From the NCBI RefSeq assembly GCF_022581195.2, contig NC_061463.1:5518001-5582000 (forward strand): a stretch of DNA of 64,000 nt. Direction: 5' to 3'. Source of the stretch: Helicoverpa zea (lineage: Eukaryota > Arthropoda > Insecta > Lepidoptera > Noctuidae). The notes beneath the pieces were generated by a model that had not been told where the DNA came from, made no database searches, and saw only the letters and a program-made list of their open reading frames with translations. Of this stretch, positions 35,488 through 47,720 are shown in pieces. How positions within the stretch are numbered: the first letter of the stretch is position 1; each line of letters starts with the position of its first letter. The position numbers were made by a program, and so were the translations under genes.

Positions 35488-36091
35488 AAACCATAGTGTG
35501 CCCCGCATGGGAGGGGCACCGCCGGGTCCTCGTCGAGGCTTTGGGCGGCGGCGACCTCTCGCGTCCGGCCCTGGTTCAGGCCATGGTCCGGGGCGAGAGG
35601 GAATGGGATGCCGTCGCCTCCTTCTGCGAAGCGGTCATGCTCGAGAAGGAGGAGGTGGAACGCCAGAGAGTTCGCACCTCTCATCCCGGCCGCCGCGCTG
35701 GACCAGGTAGACACCATGGGCGCCGGGTGTCGCGAGATGACTCCCGGCCACCGTAGGCGTGGGTCTGTGGGCGGTGAGTTCGGGTGGCTCATCGTCCCTC
35801 TGTCTTTCTAGACGACAGACCCGTGTCGACGGCGCGCGTTGTTCCACGCGCTCCTCAAAGAGATGTCAGCAACCCCAGCGGGGCCCAGCAGGGCCAAGGC
35901 CTGCCGGGGCTGCGGGTTGTTCGAAAGAGATACCGCGGCCCTGGTACATAAAAGGCCTATGACGGAGACGGAACACGACGATTTTAGTCTGTAAAAGTCT
36001 GACACTCCCTCACCGCTGCTAACCCACAGCGGGAGGGGTCATTTGATGATTTTACGTCGCTAAAAAAAAAAAAAAAAGGGAAACCATAGTG
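35488..36091 (+). mobile_element. 5'-truncated R1-clade-like LINE with target duplication
   Basis: An 11-bp direct repeat AAACCATAGTG (35488-35498 and 36081-36091) flanks a strikingly GC-rich insert that ends in sixteen A (36062-36077), the pattern left by a non-LTR retrotransposon. The insert starts inside the end of the second ORF, continues through a 3' UTR with a GC-rich stem-like CACAGCGGG region, and has no 5' part. A second, shorter copy of the same 3' end lies at 51852-51975. The protein end resembles R1-clade LINEs (R1, TRAS, SART-like) as I recall them. Three G between the poly(A) and the duplication may mean the true duplication is slightly longer, with one base difference. It cannot move on its own. 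Confidence 0.85.
35499..35756 (+). pseudogene. C-terminal fragment of LINE ORF2 (RT protein)
   Basis: 85 codons ending in TAG at 35754-35756, starting exactly at the insertion point with CPAWEGHRR. It contains the segment around SFCEAVMLEKEEVERQR, a pattern that closes ORF2 in R1-clade LINEs in my recollection. It has no endonuclease or RT domain because the 5' part was never copied. Codon composition is very GC-rich compared with surrounding DNA, as expected for a recent arrival. The ORF reading into it from upstream (35436) is just flanking sequence in frame. Not functional. Confidence 0.7.
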
Positions 36092-36254
36092 CGTCATTAG
36101 CGGTTATAATAACACCAAAGCTCTGTTTGACTTCTAATTAACCCAAAAGGTGTGATTCATGAAAATAAATGAGTTATATTGTAACGAAATATTTTTTATT
36201 GTTCGTAGTTTAATAATCAGATAGTTATTTCTTCGTGACACACTTTCAAAGAAA

Positions 36255-36650
36255 TAAAATAAGTTTTTCATTTCAACGCACTTACAATAAAATTATCTAC
36301 CTAATTAAAATATCCTATTTCCTAAAAAGGGCTACTAACTCTAAAACTCTTTTCTTCGATTCAAAGGTGGAATTATCCCGAAGCAGAGGTCTAAAGAGGT
36401 CATCGCCAGTCGAACCACCGTTTAATTACCTGTACGCCTTTCAAGATTTCCCTTCTCATTTCAACCATACTTACAGTAAAATTTTCTTATTCAAAGAGCC
36501 CCAAACATCGCATACCAATTTTTATCAAACAGACTACGAACGCTCTAAAACTATTTCGATTCGATTCGATTCAAAGGTAGAATTATCCCGAAGCAAAGGT
36601 CTAAAGAGGTCATCGCCAGTCGAACCACCGTTTAATTACCTGTACGTTAC
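36255..36650. repeat. Degenerate ~200-bp tandem duplication with conserved 82-bp core
   Basis: Two neighbouring units share CATTTCAAC...CTTACA...TAAAATT near their starts (36269 and 36457) and then a core at 36355-36436 and 36565-36646 that differs at only 2 of 82 positions. Sequence between these anchors has diverged with indels (offset 188 bp at the start, 210 bp in the core). Both copies are in one open frame (36235-36681), so the core encodes FDSKVELSRSRGLKRSSPVE, then PPFNYLY, with one Arg/Lys change and one silent change. The frame shows no known domain and may be open by chance. The contrast between a near-identical core and worn flanks is the odd part: selection, gene conversion or a second duplication could explain it. 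Confidence 0.75.
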
Positions 36651-37264
36651 GTCCGCGACCCTATTAATCCGCAATTACTGAATTAGGGACGGACGAACAA
36701 ATAACTTAGACCTTCGATGCCTTACTATTGGTAACGTTTATCTTAATTTTATTAAGGCTCTTTGTGTGAACGGTAATGAGTGTTAGTGGTAGTATACCTC
36801 TACATTTGGTTAGCATTACATTTTGTAGTTTAAGTTTGACACCGTCATACATACCTACGGTTATGTTGCGATATTTTTTATAGTAGCACGTCTCTGAAAT
36901 ATAACTAGATATTTAGTGTAAAAAAAACACTGCATTTTGAAATTGTAAGTACAGTCTGCCCATGACCATGGATGCTGTAAAGGATCCGAAACGTCAGGAT
37001 TAAATAGTATTAATATAACCGCGATAAAATCCGTTAAAGTAGTTTTATTTTAAGTACATTGTCGTATACCTTGGCATATGGCATAATATTGCTTTTATTT
37101 CAGCAGACAGACAGCCATCAATTTTTAATTTCAGATTTTAAAAATGTAAATGTGAAAGGTAATAGAAGAAAACTCTTAAACATTAAGCCCAATTCACACG
37201 ACCCTTTAGAATCGGTCGATTCCCCACAATCGGACAATCCGCTTTGTCTAACCGCAGTCACTAA
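36651..37264. other. Non-coding stretch, no gene recognised
   Basis: AT-rich DNA. A good splice-acceptor-like TTTTATTTCAG (ending 37103) and a donor-like GAAAG|GTAATA (37159) bracket 55 nt, but the piece has no convincing coding frame. Nothing else is recognised. Confidence 0.45.
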
Positions 37265-37352
37265 GTCCATTCATTGTGTCTATGAGATGAGTGGACGTCG
37301 TTACCGACTTAGCAAGAGATAAGGGCTTACTACAAAAGATATTAGTGAAATC
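37265..37352 (+). repeat. Diverged direct repeat, copy A
   Basis: About 88 bp resembling 37820-37904 in the same orientation: shared words include CATTGTGTC, GAGATGAGT, GTCGTTA, GAGATAAG and TACAAAAGA in order, with small indels. It looks like an old local duplication or two members of an unnamed repeat family. Confidence 0.5.
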
Positions 37353-37819
37353 ACTCATATGAGTTTACTTACATGTTGCTCTTTTTAGTTTCCATTGATT
37401 TGTCAATTTTCCGGGTTACAAAAACGAATTTTGAAAACTTTTTGTTTGTACTTTGTTTATGCAATACCTTAATAACAGTGGAATCATTCATTAAGGAAGT
37501 TTTTCAAAGGAGAACAAGAGTACTCATATACCTTTTCATACATACAGTAAAAAGGGACGTCAATTCTACTACATCAAAACTGTATACAATTGATACATTT
37601 AATCCTTTCTAATATTGATTTATTAAATAGAATTAAGAGCTCACATAGGCTAGAGTCTGTGAGCGGCTACAGGCTTCTTTTCATCTACTATTTATTCACC
37701 CGATACCTGAAAAAGTTCCTAAAGATTAAACATTTCCACACTCGAAGGCCCACTACTAGCCTTTTGACGAGAAATTTCTCCGCTTAACCGTCATTGTCTA
37801 TCCCTAGTAGTTTCAATTC

Positions 37820-37904
37820 GTCTATCCATTGTGTCGCGAAGAGATGAGTAGATGTCGTTAGACCGTGTGAGATAAGAGAGTGTACAAAAGAGCTTGTTGT
37901 AATC
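37820..37904 (+). repeat. Diverged direct repeat, copy B
   Basis: Partner of 37265-37352, about 555 bp downstream in the same orientation; matching words occur in the same order with about a quarter of positions different by eye. No coding or tRNA-like feature. Confidence 0.5.
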
Positions 37905-40004
37905 GCCATGTGGAGCCATTTGACGATTGTGGGTCCGTGTGTCCGTGCCTTAATAAAAAATTGTGAGATAATTATGTTTTATAAAATAGACAATTTATAT
38001 TTTTGTCACTCGTGGATAGTCTTGTTTTTCTATTCTGGTAAAGAAGCTGTGTTCTGCTCGTGGATAGATTGAAATATCGCCTATCATAAAACTAACGTTA
38101 ATGTCATAACTAACTTCCCTATAAGTTAAGTAAGTATTCAATGTTTAATAGATACATTGTAAACGCCGTATTTAATAAACATGTTCAAGTTACGCCATAA
38201 AGATCATGTTCTCTGACACTAAACAACAAAGTTGAAGAACAAAATTTAAAGCACTTCAACGTCGGAAAAGATCATCAATTTGACAAGCAAAGCAGTAAAC
38301 ATTTGTATGAACAAAATATTCCAATCAAAGTGAATATATTGTACTTATAAAGCAATGAAGATGAGGGTTTAAGGGCGCCCATATGGGCGAGAGGCGTCGT
38401 GTAATCGGATACGTAGTATTGGTAATTGTATCTAAATCGATGGCATTAGTTGGGAACAGTCGAAGGATCGTCGAGACACATTCATCGATGCTATGGAGAC
38501 ATTCATTAGACACACGCACACAGACATACATACACGCACACTAGTGTTATGTGTGTTACGATGCAGATGTCAGAACATTGTGAAAGTGACAATGATGTCT
38601 AGGATATCGTTTGGAGCGACAATTTTGTTGGTGAACTTCAATCTTGAAATAAACTGTTGTGTTTCAGTCATTTGTTTTAAAGAGAATTTAATGCGAATAG
38701 AAATTATATCTGTGTAGTAACAGATGTAGTTTTCCAAAAGGTATACCTAAATATTTAAATAATATTAGCAAACAAAAAATAATGTTACTACGGACCTCCA
38801 AAGTAAGAAAAATTTACGTTTGTATTTAAAAATCACTGAATTTTTGTAACTTCCTTATCTGAATTACCATTATTACAGATATACCTGAAGGTAAACAAAA
38901 TCTCAACTTGGCTACATGAAGCAATGTTTTCTTAAAAGAAGATACACACACATATTAAAGTTCAACACAAGCCACATCTAGCAAACGCGACAATTTTTCT
39001 AACATCCACGCATTCCATACTTCAAGCGCGTAATCAAGCAATATTCTTCTTAATCAACCCCCACCCACTGCGGCGGGGTCGATTCTACCAACAAAGGAAT
39101 TGATTAAGTAACTATACCGCGATATTACCCGGCTGTATTATTCTACTATGATAAAGAGGGCTCGGTTACCCTGGTACTTAATGAGACAAAACTCGATTAG
39201 AATTCGTATTAATCTTGTAATAAGTTGGGAGCGAAAGTTGCTTGATTAGACCAAGATTGGGAGTATGATACTTGATGCAAGGGTTGTTGGTTAACTGTTA
39301 ACAAGGTTATTATCAGTAAACTTAGATAATAGGTAAATACAGCGGTAAATTATATATATCACCTGTTATGTTTAATTTTAGTAGGACTTTAAGAAAATGG
39401 TCACCTTTGATCCACAATTGGCTATTTGACAAGGTCAAAAATAAAATCCTTTATCTTATTCATTTGTTAAAGCATCTAATAGTGTAACTTTCATTTAACG
39501 TTTGTAATCAATATAATTGTACAGCTTGATTTGAAAAATCTATAACGTTTTAGTTCGTATTTTCATACAAGTTGTATACAAAGAATCCGTTTTTGACAGT
39601 TCATTGAAAGTATTGAATTTGTCTAGTTATCAAATACCGTACTGTAGTTTTACCCTTACTACTTATCAAATAAAAAAAAAAACATAATTTATCTATTCAG
39701 CAACTACAAAGAAATACTTCATCTTCAATAGACAAACAACTTGCCATAATAAGGCTAAGGGTGTTAAGTACCCATAGAGTAAAGACAATTCATTACGTCC
39801 ATACTCCATGGGCGATATTAATTAGATAGACGCGCTATGGGTCGTGGCGACAGTTATTGCTTAGCTGTCTGATCGGAGAGGTATTTATGTTTTATTTTCT
39901 ACAAAAAATATTCAGGAAAGTTTTAATTGTTTATAGTAATATGTTAGTGTGTATGTTTGTAACTCCTTTATATAAATAAATACTAATCATATTGGGTAGT
40001 AACT
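37905..40004. other. Non-coding stretch, no gene recognised
   Basis: AT-rich DNA. A perfect 14-bp palindrome CGCCCATATGGGCG sits at 38376-38389 with an E-box at its centre. The ORFs here are short and unremarkable. Confidence 0.5.
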
Positions 40005-40110
40005 TTCAATTCAATTCTTTATTTGCGTTCCATATGTAATACAGGTGGGGCACAGCATAGAGGTAGGAGAGGTTTGCAGTACTTATCATTATTACCTAGT
40101 TTAGTTTTAT
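40005..40110 (-). repeat. Possible LINE 3' end (minus strand) with TTGAA-type tail
   Basis: Read on the minus strand, a GC-moderate segment (with GCTGTGCCCCACCTG) runs into AATAAAG and then a GAATTGAATTGAA tail at 40005-40018. A pentanucleotide tail after an A/T-rich end is typical of some non-LTR retrotransposons. It could also be the 3' end of an unrelated transcript. No ORF and no clear target duplication. Confidence 0.3.
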
Positions 40111-43100
40111 TAAATATATACTTTATTACTAAAAAAAACATGCGAATGGATTATATCGAGAATAATATGACTGTTATAGCCTTTGTTTAGTGGGTACCTG
40201 CAGTTTTACCTAACAGGTGAATTTAAAATATTTCAAGTTAAACCTATATTTGCTTGTCCAGAAGCAGGAGGTTATTTTCTTCAAATATTTTTATTTAATG
40301 AAGGAAAACAGACAATTAAATTACTTGCTTTATCTTAAAGCATAAGAATCCACATGAGGAAAACTTAGTATTTTACATACTTCTACAAACATACTCAAAT
40401 ACAAATAATAATTTGTTGATTAATACGTGTTTGTATGATTGGGTAACGTTTCTCAGTAGTTATTGTAATTAGTGTGTTCGTTTGACCTTTTGGAGCTATT
40501 AATTAAATGTTACGATGATGTAATCGTTTTTTTATTTTGTGAGATTTGGATTAGGTAGTTATGAACTGTGGAGAGGTTTATTTTAGAATTAGTTTGGTGT
40601 TTGTTATGTAATTTAATGTCTCGTAGTATGTAGTTAGTTATTAAACTTTTGATTACGTAGCATCTAGGTAGATTTTGCATTAATTGTTGCATAGGTATTT
40701 TATTTTTATTCTATTTCTCGCAAGTTGCAGTACAAAAACTTTTTCTAATAAAATGGCCTTTCAATTTCCTAAAAACTACCGAAAAATTATTAAAAAATAA
40801 ACTCTTATTTTCATACATCCACCATTTTTTCCTTTTTTACCCACACAAACAAGCAAACTTTCACTCATTGTCACATCTGCCAACATCATAAAACTAACCG
40901 AAGTTCGGTGATTAACTTAGCAAGCGATACCAACTTTACAAGGCATTAAGAGAGCACGCTAAGTAGTCTAAGTTAGACTGAAAGTTACGGCCTTATCTAA
41001 ATGAGAGCATCTTTCGTTATATAAGCTTAGTTAATTAAGAACTGGTAGATGAGGGCGCCGGTGGGTAGCGGTGGGGTATGTAGCTGGCTGGTGGGTATCT
41101 TGGTTCTTGATTTTTTGCATAAATCAGTTTTTTTTTATTTAGTAAATTATTAAATTTCATAAGTGAGTTACTGCATAATATACTATATCTTACTACTGCA
41201 TATACGTTAATAGTAACATTATACATATTTTTTTTCTTTTATTTAAAATTTGCCTGTACAAATAGAACAAAGCTATTCTGTTTTAGTTGATTCACTAAAT
41301 ATTATTTATTTAAATGATTTGATACTAAATTGTAATTTTTAAATGTGTACCTACAACTACACATACACACCTGGTTTCAAAGTGTTCTCTTTATTCATAA
41401 GAAACAGGTAGTGTTGCCAGCTGATTAATTAATTTAATTACGACCCGGAATTGGTAGCCCAATCCAATTATAATGTAAATCGGAATATAATGATTATAAA
41501 AACTTTGACCAGCTATTAATTATTTCTAGTATTTTTTATTTCATTGTGTTTGTACATACGTGAATGGTTCTTTAAATACATTGTATGTTAAATAAATATA
41601 GCCTTCATTATATCATCGTAAAAACTCTAATTTATTACACAACGTTTATTTGTACAGCGCTAATTAGCGCTAACCTTAGTACAAAAATAATAGTTCATAA
41701 AAAAACAATGATACAACACGTTTGTACTGAGACAGCTACTTACAATGTTGCTTCATAGGACGCTTAACTAAGTGTCGACTTTTACATGTGTGTGTAGTTC
41801 TTCATATGTGTGGGTGGGGAGAATACGCGAGTGTATGTGTGTGTGCAATGGATTAGTCTTATAATAAAAGTTTTTGTAACAGATGTCAGATATTAAACAA
41901 GGCTTCATATTAATAGCCCCGAGACGCGACCGAGGAAAATATATAAAAAGTTAGCAAATTAGGTTCGTTCACAATAATTTGTTGTTGTTGCCCTTTGTGT
42001 CTAATTTAGCTTGATTTGTTTGTATGGTCGATTTATGAGAGTGGTATTCATTATGGGTGAACATATTAATTTTGTTGCTGTATATATCGTAGTTACTCAT
42101 ACAATATGGGGTATATGTATGTTTATATTAATCGGTAATTCAATTATTTTCTAAAAATGAATTCATTGATAATTTTACAAAAAAAAAAACGAAACAGATA
42201 AAAATGAGTAACCAAATCAAAAGTAATTAAAACGCCACAAACATTTGCTACGCTGCTACGACGCTACGGCCGTAGCACGTAAGCAAATAAGGCCGGTTCC
42301 ACACGGAACTAATTCGGCTCGCAATCTGTCAACACCCCCGTTTCCCGTATGACATGGCTAATTACTTATGTAAACTGTCCGTTGATCGTTTGTAGGGAGC
42401 CTACGAGTGTCTACAAACATAATCTGTCCGGTTTGAGATTGAGAGTGATCTCCAAGCGAGAGATCATGTTGTAGTGTTGACTGAAGGGAAAGGCAAGATA
42501 ATGAATTAGGATGGTTATTTTTTTTTGTAGTTATTTTGGTTGTACATAATATATCTACAATCATTTTATGGCTGTAGGCTTTAATGTGTAATTACCTCAT
42601 TTTTTTTTTACCAAATTGTTCTTTGTAGGACCTACGAATAAAAAACGATGCGGGTTAACCATGGCTAACCAGATGAAGAATCATAAATAAAAATATCACA
42701 ACCCTATTATTTACCTCAAAACTAAACATATAGTGTGAATCTCTAATCGATAGAAAATATTCAAACTACATATTAATCAGTTGCACCAGTCAAGCTTAGA
42801 GTACCACCCGCACACTACAAACTTTGAGTCGGCCGATAGTTTGTTTGAGCACGTATATCGATATGGAAATGAATGGAAGTACACGTAACAACGATCAGAT
42901 ATTTAGTCGTTAACAGACAGACTGAAAAGTTTGATTGAATTCACGATTTTATGAAAAAAATATTTATCGACTATCGGGCAACTGTCGGCCGACTGTTTAA
43001 TCGTTAGTGTGCGAGCACTCTAAAGATCCTTCACATAAGACATCATTAGTAAAGAAACAGATGACTGCAAGGGTTAAGCGCCATAATTACACCAAAGGGG

Positions 43101-46100
43101 TATAATTTTTACAATATTATGTCACATCGCACTTCCTTGAATTATCAACGAAATTGGACGAGCAATTTAACCCGTTCCTACTCATCTGTTCGACACAACT
43201 GTTGTTGGGTCTGTTGACACGTATAGGGTTAATTGTTTATGCGACAGGTTGTGTGAAATTAGCTGTGGCTTTTATAGGGTTGATGAATAGTTCTTTTTTA
43301 TAGTGGCTGTAGATTAGTTGGGAAATAATTGGCTAGGAACTACGTGAAAATGCATTTCTAACTTCTTTTAGAAAGAAAAGATCGGTAATTGATGAAAGCA
43401 GTGTGAAGAAGTACAAAATCTAAAACACAAATAAGGACAAAGTTGAGCTCATTTTTATTCTCGTCCCATATGCTAAAACCCAGACGTACAAAGTCCGCAT
43501 TTCTAAGACACAAATTAAAGCTAATAAAAGGACTTTGAACTCATAAATATAAGCCCATTATTTCAACCCACCAACACCACAATTTAATTACACCACAACT
43601 CAAATTGCGAGATGACGAAACTAATTTTCGTCACAAACTTTTTTCAATATACCTTTCTTGGTTAATCGCAGTTTTTTCACTCGCTTTTTATCCCGACATA
43701 ATTAAAGTTACGTTGGTAGGTGTAAAAACTGGAGGTAACGACATTTTAATTGTGTGACTGATTACTGGGCGTAGTTCGTAGTGTCGTGTATATCATCCTG
43801 CTATTACGAATAATTGCATTACGCTTGGTTACGAAGAAAAAAAGCAACGAAGTATAATTGACACGTTACTTTCTTTGTTCGCGTCTAACACTTGTGTGGT
43901 TCACACGGGTCTGGTTTCAGTTTTTGGGTTTTTTTGGTACAGTGTTGATGGGTTTTCAGTGCTGTTTAAAATAATTATTTTTTCTATCTATAGCAAAAAA
44001 GTCATATGAGTATCTAATAAGTATTTTTTTCATTAATTTAATAACGTATCATAAGTTTTTAAAAGACATAAAGACATGTCATCTACATAAATATAATTGG
44101 CAACGATTTAATAGCATCTAACGCACTGTTATTATTTTTATATCGTTTTTTAAATGAAATTCACTGTAGAATACATTATAATTTATAGTCTAATGCAGTT
44201 GAATGTACTTAGAAAATAAGATTAACAAAGGTATATTATTAAAAAGTTATTCCTACTTACAATACCTCATATTAAACCACCAAAAAGTTTCTTAAGTCCA
44301 AAAAATGTCAAACGAAACAACATAATAGAGTCCCACATACAAAATAAACGGAACACTTCGTGATTCCATTGTGAGCAAAAAAGAAATTTAATCATGAGAA
44401 ACAATAATAACGACTTCTAAGAAATTAGACTGAGTAAGTACGGGAGCCACGCAACTTAAGCTTACTTGTTATTTTTTGAATACCACCGTCCATTATACAC
44501 AATTAAAACTCAACTTTATTCGTCAAGCTTAGGGTTGGTTTTAGAGTGTCGTGTGTGAATGATTTCACTATTGTTAAGGCTGTATGACTATCAATTATGT
44601 CCATAGTGTATATGAGAGAGTGCATTGTGATCGAACAGTAGCTTTCATTCCGATTGAAAATTAAAGAACCGATATAATTTGAGAGGGCGCTAGTGATGTG
44701 GTTGGGTAAATATTTGTTTTAAGATAAATTACTGTAGCAATTTAATGTTATCGAAAGAATATTTTGAAAAGGCAGAACTGGTAATTGTTTTCCATTTGTT
44801 TAAAAGAGAATATGAATAACGGCACACGTAGAAAAAAAATGATACTAATGAAAAATACAATTCAATTTGTAAGAAACCCATTAACCAATCGAAGCTGTAA
44901 TATTATTGAGAAAATAAAGATTATTATACATAAAACAGTATTCAGAAAATAACCACTTTTGTACACTTGTATACTTTTGTAGGTACCTATCTAATATACG
45001 TACGTAGTAGGTACATACTATTATTAGCAATACAGCAAAGCACCTTATAAGTGATAAAGAACTGATCGAAAGAATTTCAATAGGTTCGAGTACTCGATAC
45101 TCAATCGATTCACCACACCAATTCCGATACCACCTCATCACTAGCCGAGCATTAACACGTCACTCTAGAGATGATAATAGTCCAGGAGCTGTGCCCCACT
45201 TAATTGCTTTAATAACTTCCTGTGTCAAAATAACAAAAGACCGATGCGGTATTAACAAAACGGGTAATGACGGTGACGTGGTAGACGGCTCCCGAACTAT
45301 GTTCGTATTGAGATATGTGGACTTTGAAAATGTATTTTATTTTTTCTTTGATTTGATGGTGTGATTTTTTTTTCAGATCTTCTTTTGTTTTTAATACTAA
45401 CGTCTACAGTTGATGTAGCGGAATATTATACGTATACTTTCGTTACAGACTTTTTATTTTTGAATAGGTAAATCCTTCTTATTTTAACTTGCGTGAGTGT
45501 AAGAAAAATATACTTCATGAGCTTTTTCTCCCATAATGTATTAGTTTAAATATTGAAAATCTTCATTGATCTGACAGTTACGGACTCTTTGCAAATCACT
45601 GCCATTATGTATTAGAAAAATGTTTGTATTGGCCTGATTCAGTTGTTCGCAAACTATAATAGCAATAAATTAAATCAATATGAATGGATTAGGTTAGATT
45701 CTCGATAAAAAGTGTATATGATTTTATACGTTTACTCCTACGTTCAGACTTTTTGTCATTTCAGGAGTTTTTATTTTATAGTGTTCTTAATTATTCGAAG
45801 TAATTATTTCTTTAATTAAAAGTTTTACAATGCCGGATTGAAAGTGGAGTTAAACCTAAATTAAAATGAAGTGACTTGACATTAATTCTAAGTACGTGAT
45901 ATCACAAACTTCTATTTAAATTAGAAGCTACTGCAGCTTACTTTTTGCTATTAATCTGTCGTAAGACTCAGTAAAAAACTCTAAAACAAACAAGTCAATG
46001 ACTTATATGAAAAAGAACAAAATAAAAATAAGTAAGTAAGAACTCGTCTTTTGTCCGTGCGTCGGTCAGTCCCCTAATACGAACACGGAACTCGGTCTAC

Positions 46101-47465
46101 AATTAAATTGGAATCATTACCGTGCCTACTTACATGGCAACAAATAATAAATAATTGCGTACTAAATAAATATCCGTATACAAGTTATTAACTAAATCAA
46201 TGTACAGTTAGAAAGTTTTTTTTGTACATAGCGGTGTAATTTCAATTATAATTTGACATTACCTCGGTTCATGGGAGTTGACCTTTAGATGTTGATACAG
46301 AATAAAAAAACAGTTACTTTAAAAAGTTTAGTTTCCAAAAATAATGGTTTTATTTTTGGACATGCTGTTAAGTAGTACATTAAATGCTTACAAAAGGTAG
46401 CGTCATTTAGTCGGAATATTTTGTAATTAATTATCTTTTTATGACCCACCAATATGTCAGAATAATATTAAAACTATTAATAACACATAGGTACGCTAAC
46501 CTTTGAAGTGATTAAAATGATGTTCAGAAATAATTACACAGCGGCTACAATGTTGCTAATTACTCATTAGACTAACACTAAGCTACAAGCTACAAATCGT
46601 TGAACAACAACATATTATTAATAATTATTTTTTACAACAATTATAACGTAATGACATATGTTATTACAATGTTGCAACGACTGACCCGACATGGTATAAT
46701 GTACTAACCCGAGGAAATAATTCCCGCGGCCCAATTTACGAGCGCGAGCGATAATTATTGTTATTGTTAAAAGCTCGTAAAACAGTATCAAAGAGAATCT
46801 ATCTTTGATCTGTTTTGTAAGCGTTCGAGATGAAGTAAGTATGTTAGAATAACTATACTTTATTATCCGAATAAATTAAAAGAAATCCAATGATTTTCCA
46901 TCATTAAAAGTTGTTTTATTTTCGTCGTAAGCGTAGGTGAAATTAAATTATCAGTAGTCAACAAGATACACAGTAAGTGGCGAACAATTTTTGCAAATGG
47001 CATATTACGGTGTCTCAGAAATATAATTTTCATAATTTATATCTTGATTATACGAAAATTGAGTGCAAATTAGATATTTTTTGCGATAGTATGTTTTTTT
47101 AGAATCTTATTTGCTGTAACTCTCAAATAATTGTAAACAAACTGTAATGTGCGTCATGTTATATTTGTTTTATATTCAGATTAACTCATCAATAAAAATA
47201 TCTTGAACGAAAATAGTCACTATGTAGTCTTATTTCGTGTAAGTAAGTGTTTTTTCTTAAAGTTTGTATGATTTAAGTTTTGAATAATTAAATTGGCTGA
47301 ATACACTTTTAATTCTATGTGAATTTCTTGGAAATAAAGTAAGATACTTGCAAGCTATTGCTTTGGTGCCTTTTACATTAACATGCCTTTAACATTCTTA
47401 GCGTTCATAATACTTTTAGTCGGAAATGTGTTACTTTATTATTACTTAGTTCATTAATATAATAT
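40111..47465. other. Long non-coding stretch, no gene recognised
   Basis: Over 7 kb of AT-rich DNA with only chance ORFs (up to 86 codons). A GT/GC-richer pocket lies near 41.78-41.94 kb, followed by a TATATAAAAAG run at about 41939, with no matched initiator. No transposon ends or RNA genes were recognised. Confidence 0.5.
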
Positions 47466-47720
47466 AATGTCGGGACACCTTTTCACACACGGTTTGTTAG
47501 CCCCATGGTAAGTTATTAATTAACTTGTGTTATGGGTGCTAACACAACTGATAAACTACATATAGCTACACATATACATATTTATAAATACATATTATAA
47601 CACCCAGACCACGACCAACAAGCATTGCTCATCACAAACATGTCGACCGAACCGGGAATCGAACCCGGGACCTCAGATTCGGCAGTCCGGCTTGGTGACC
47701 ATTGCGCCACAGAGGTCGTC
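47466..47720 (-). mobile_element. tRNA-derived SINE (family 2, copy 2), B-box intact
   Basis: Same family as 21194-21483, with long near-identical segments. The tRNA-like head is at the right end on the minus strand: A-box TGGCGCAATGG (complement of 47699-47709) and a perfect B-box GGTTCGATTCC (complement of 47655-47665), about 34 bp apart, so both internal RNA polymerase III promoter parts are present. The left (3') end is near GTCGGGACACC. I could not find a convincing target duplication. It carries no protein. An in-frame 70-codon ORF across it is incidental. Confidence 0.8.

Noticed and set aside
36355..36436. B-box-like GGTTCGACTGG on the minus strand of the 82-bp core, suggesting a SINE
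   Set aside because: No A box at the right distance and no tail or target duplication.
37059..37322. 87-codon ORF with hydrophobic start
   Set aside because: The start is TTG, and the frame partly overlaps a diverged repeat.
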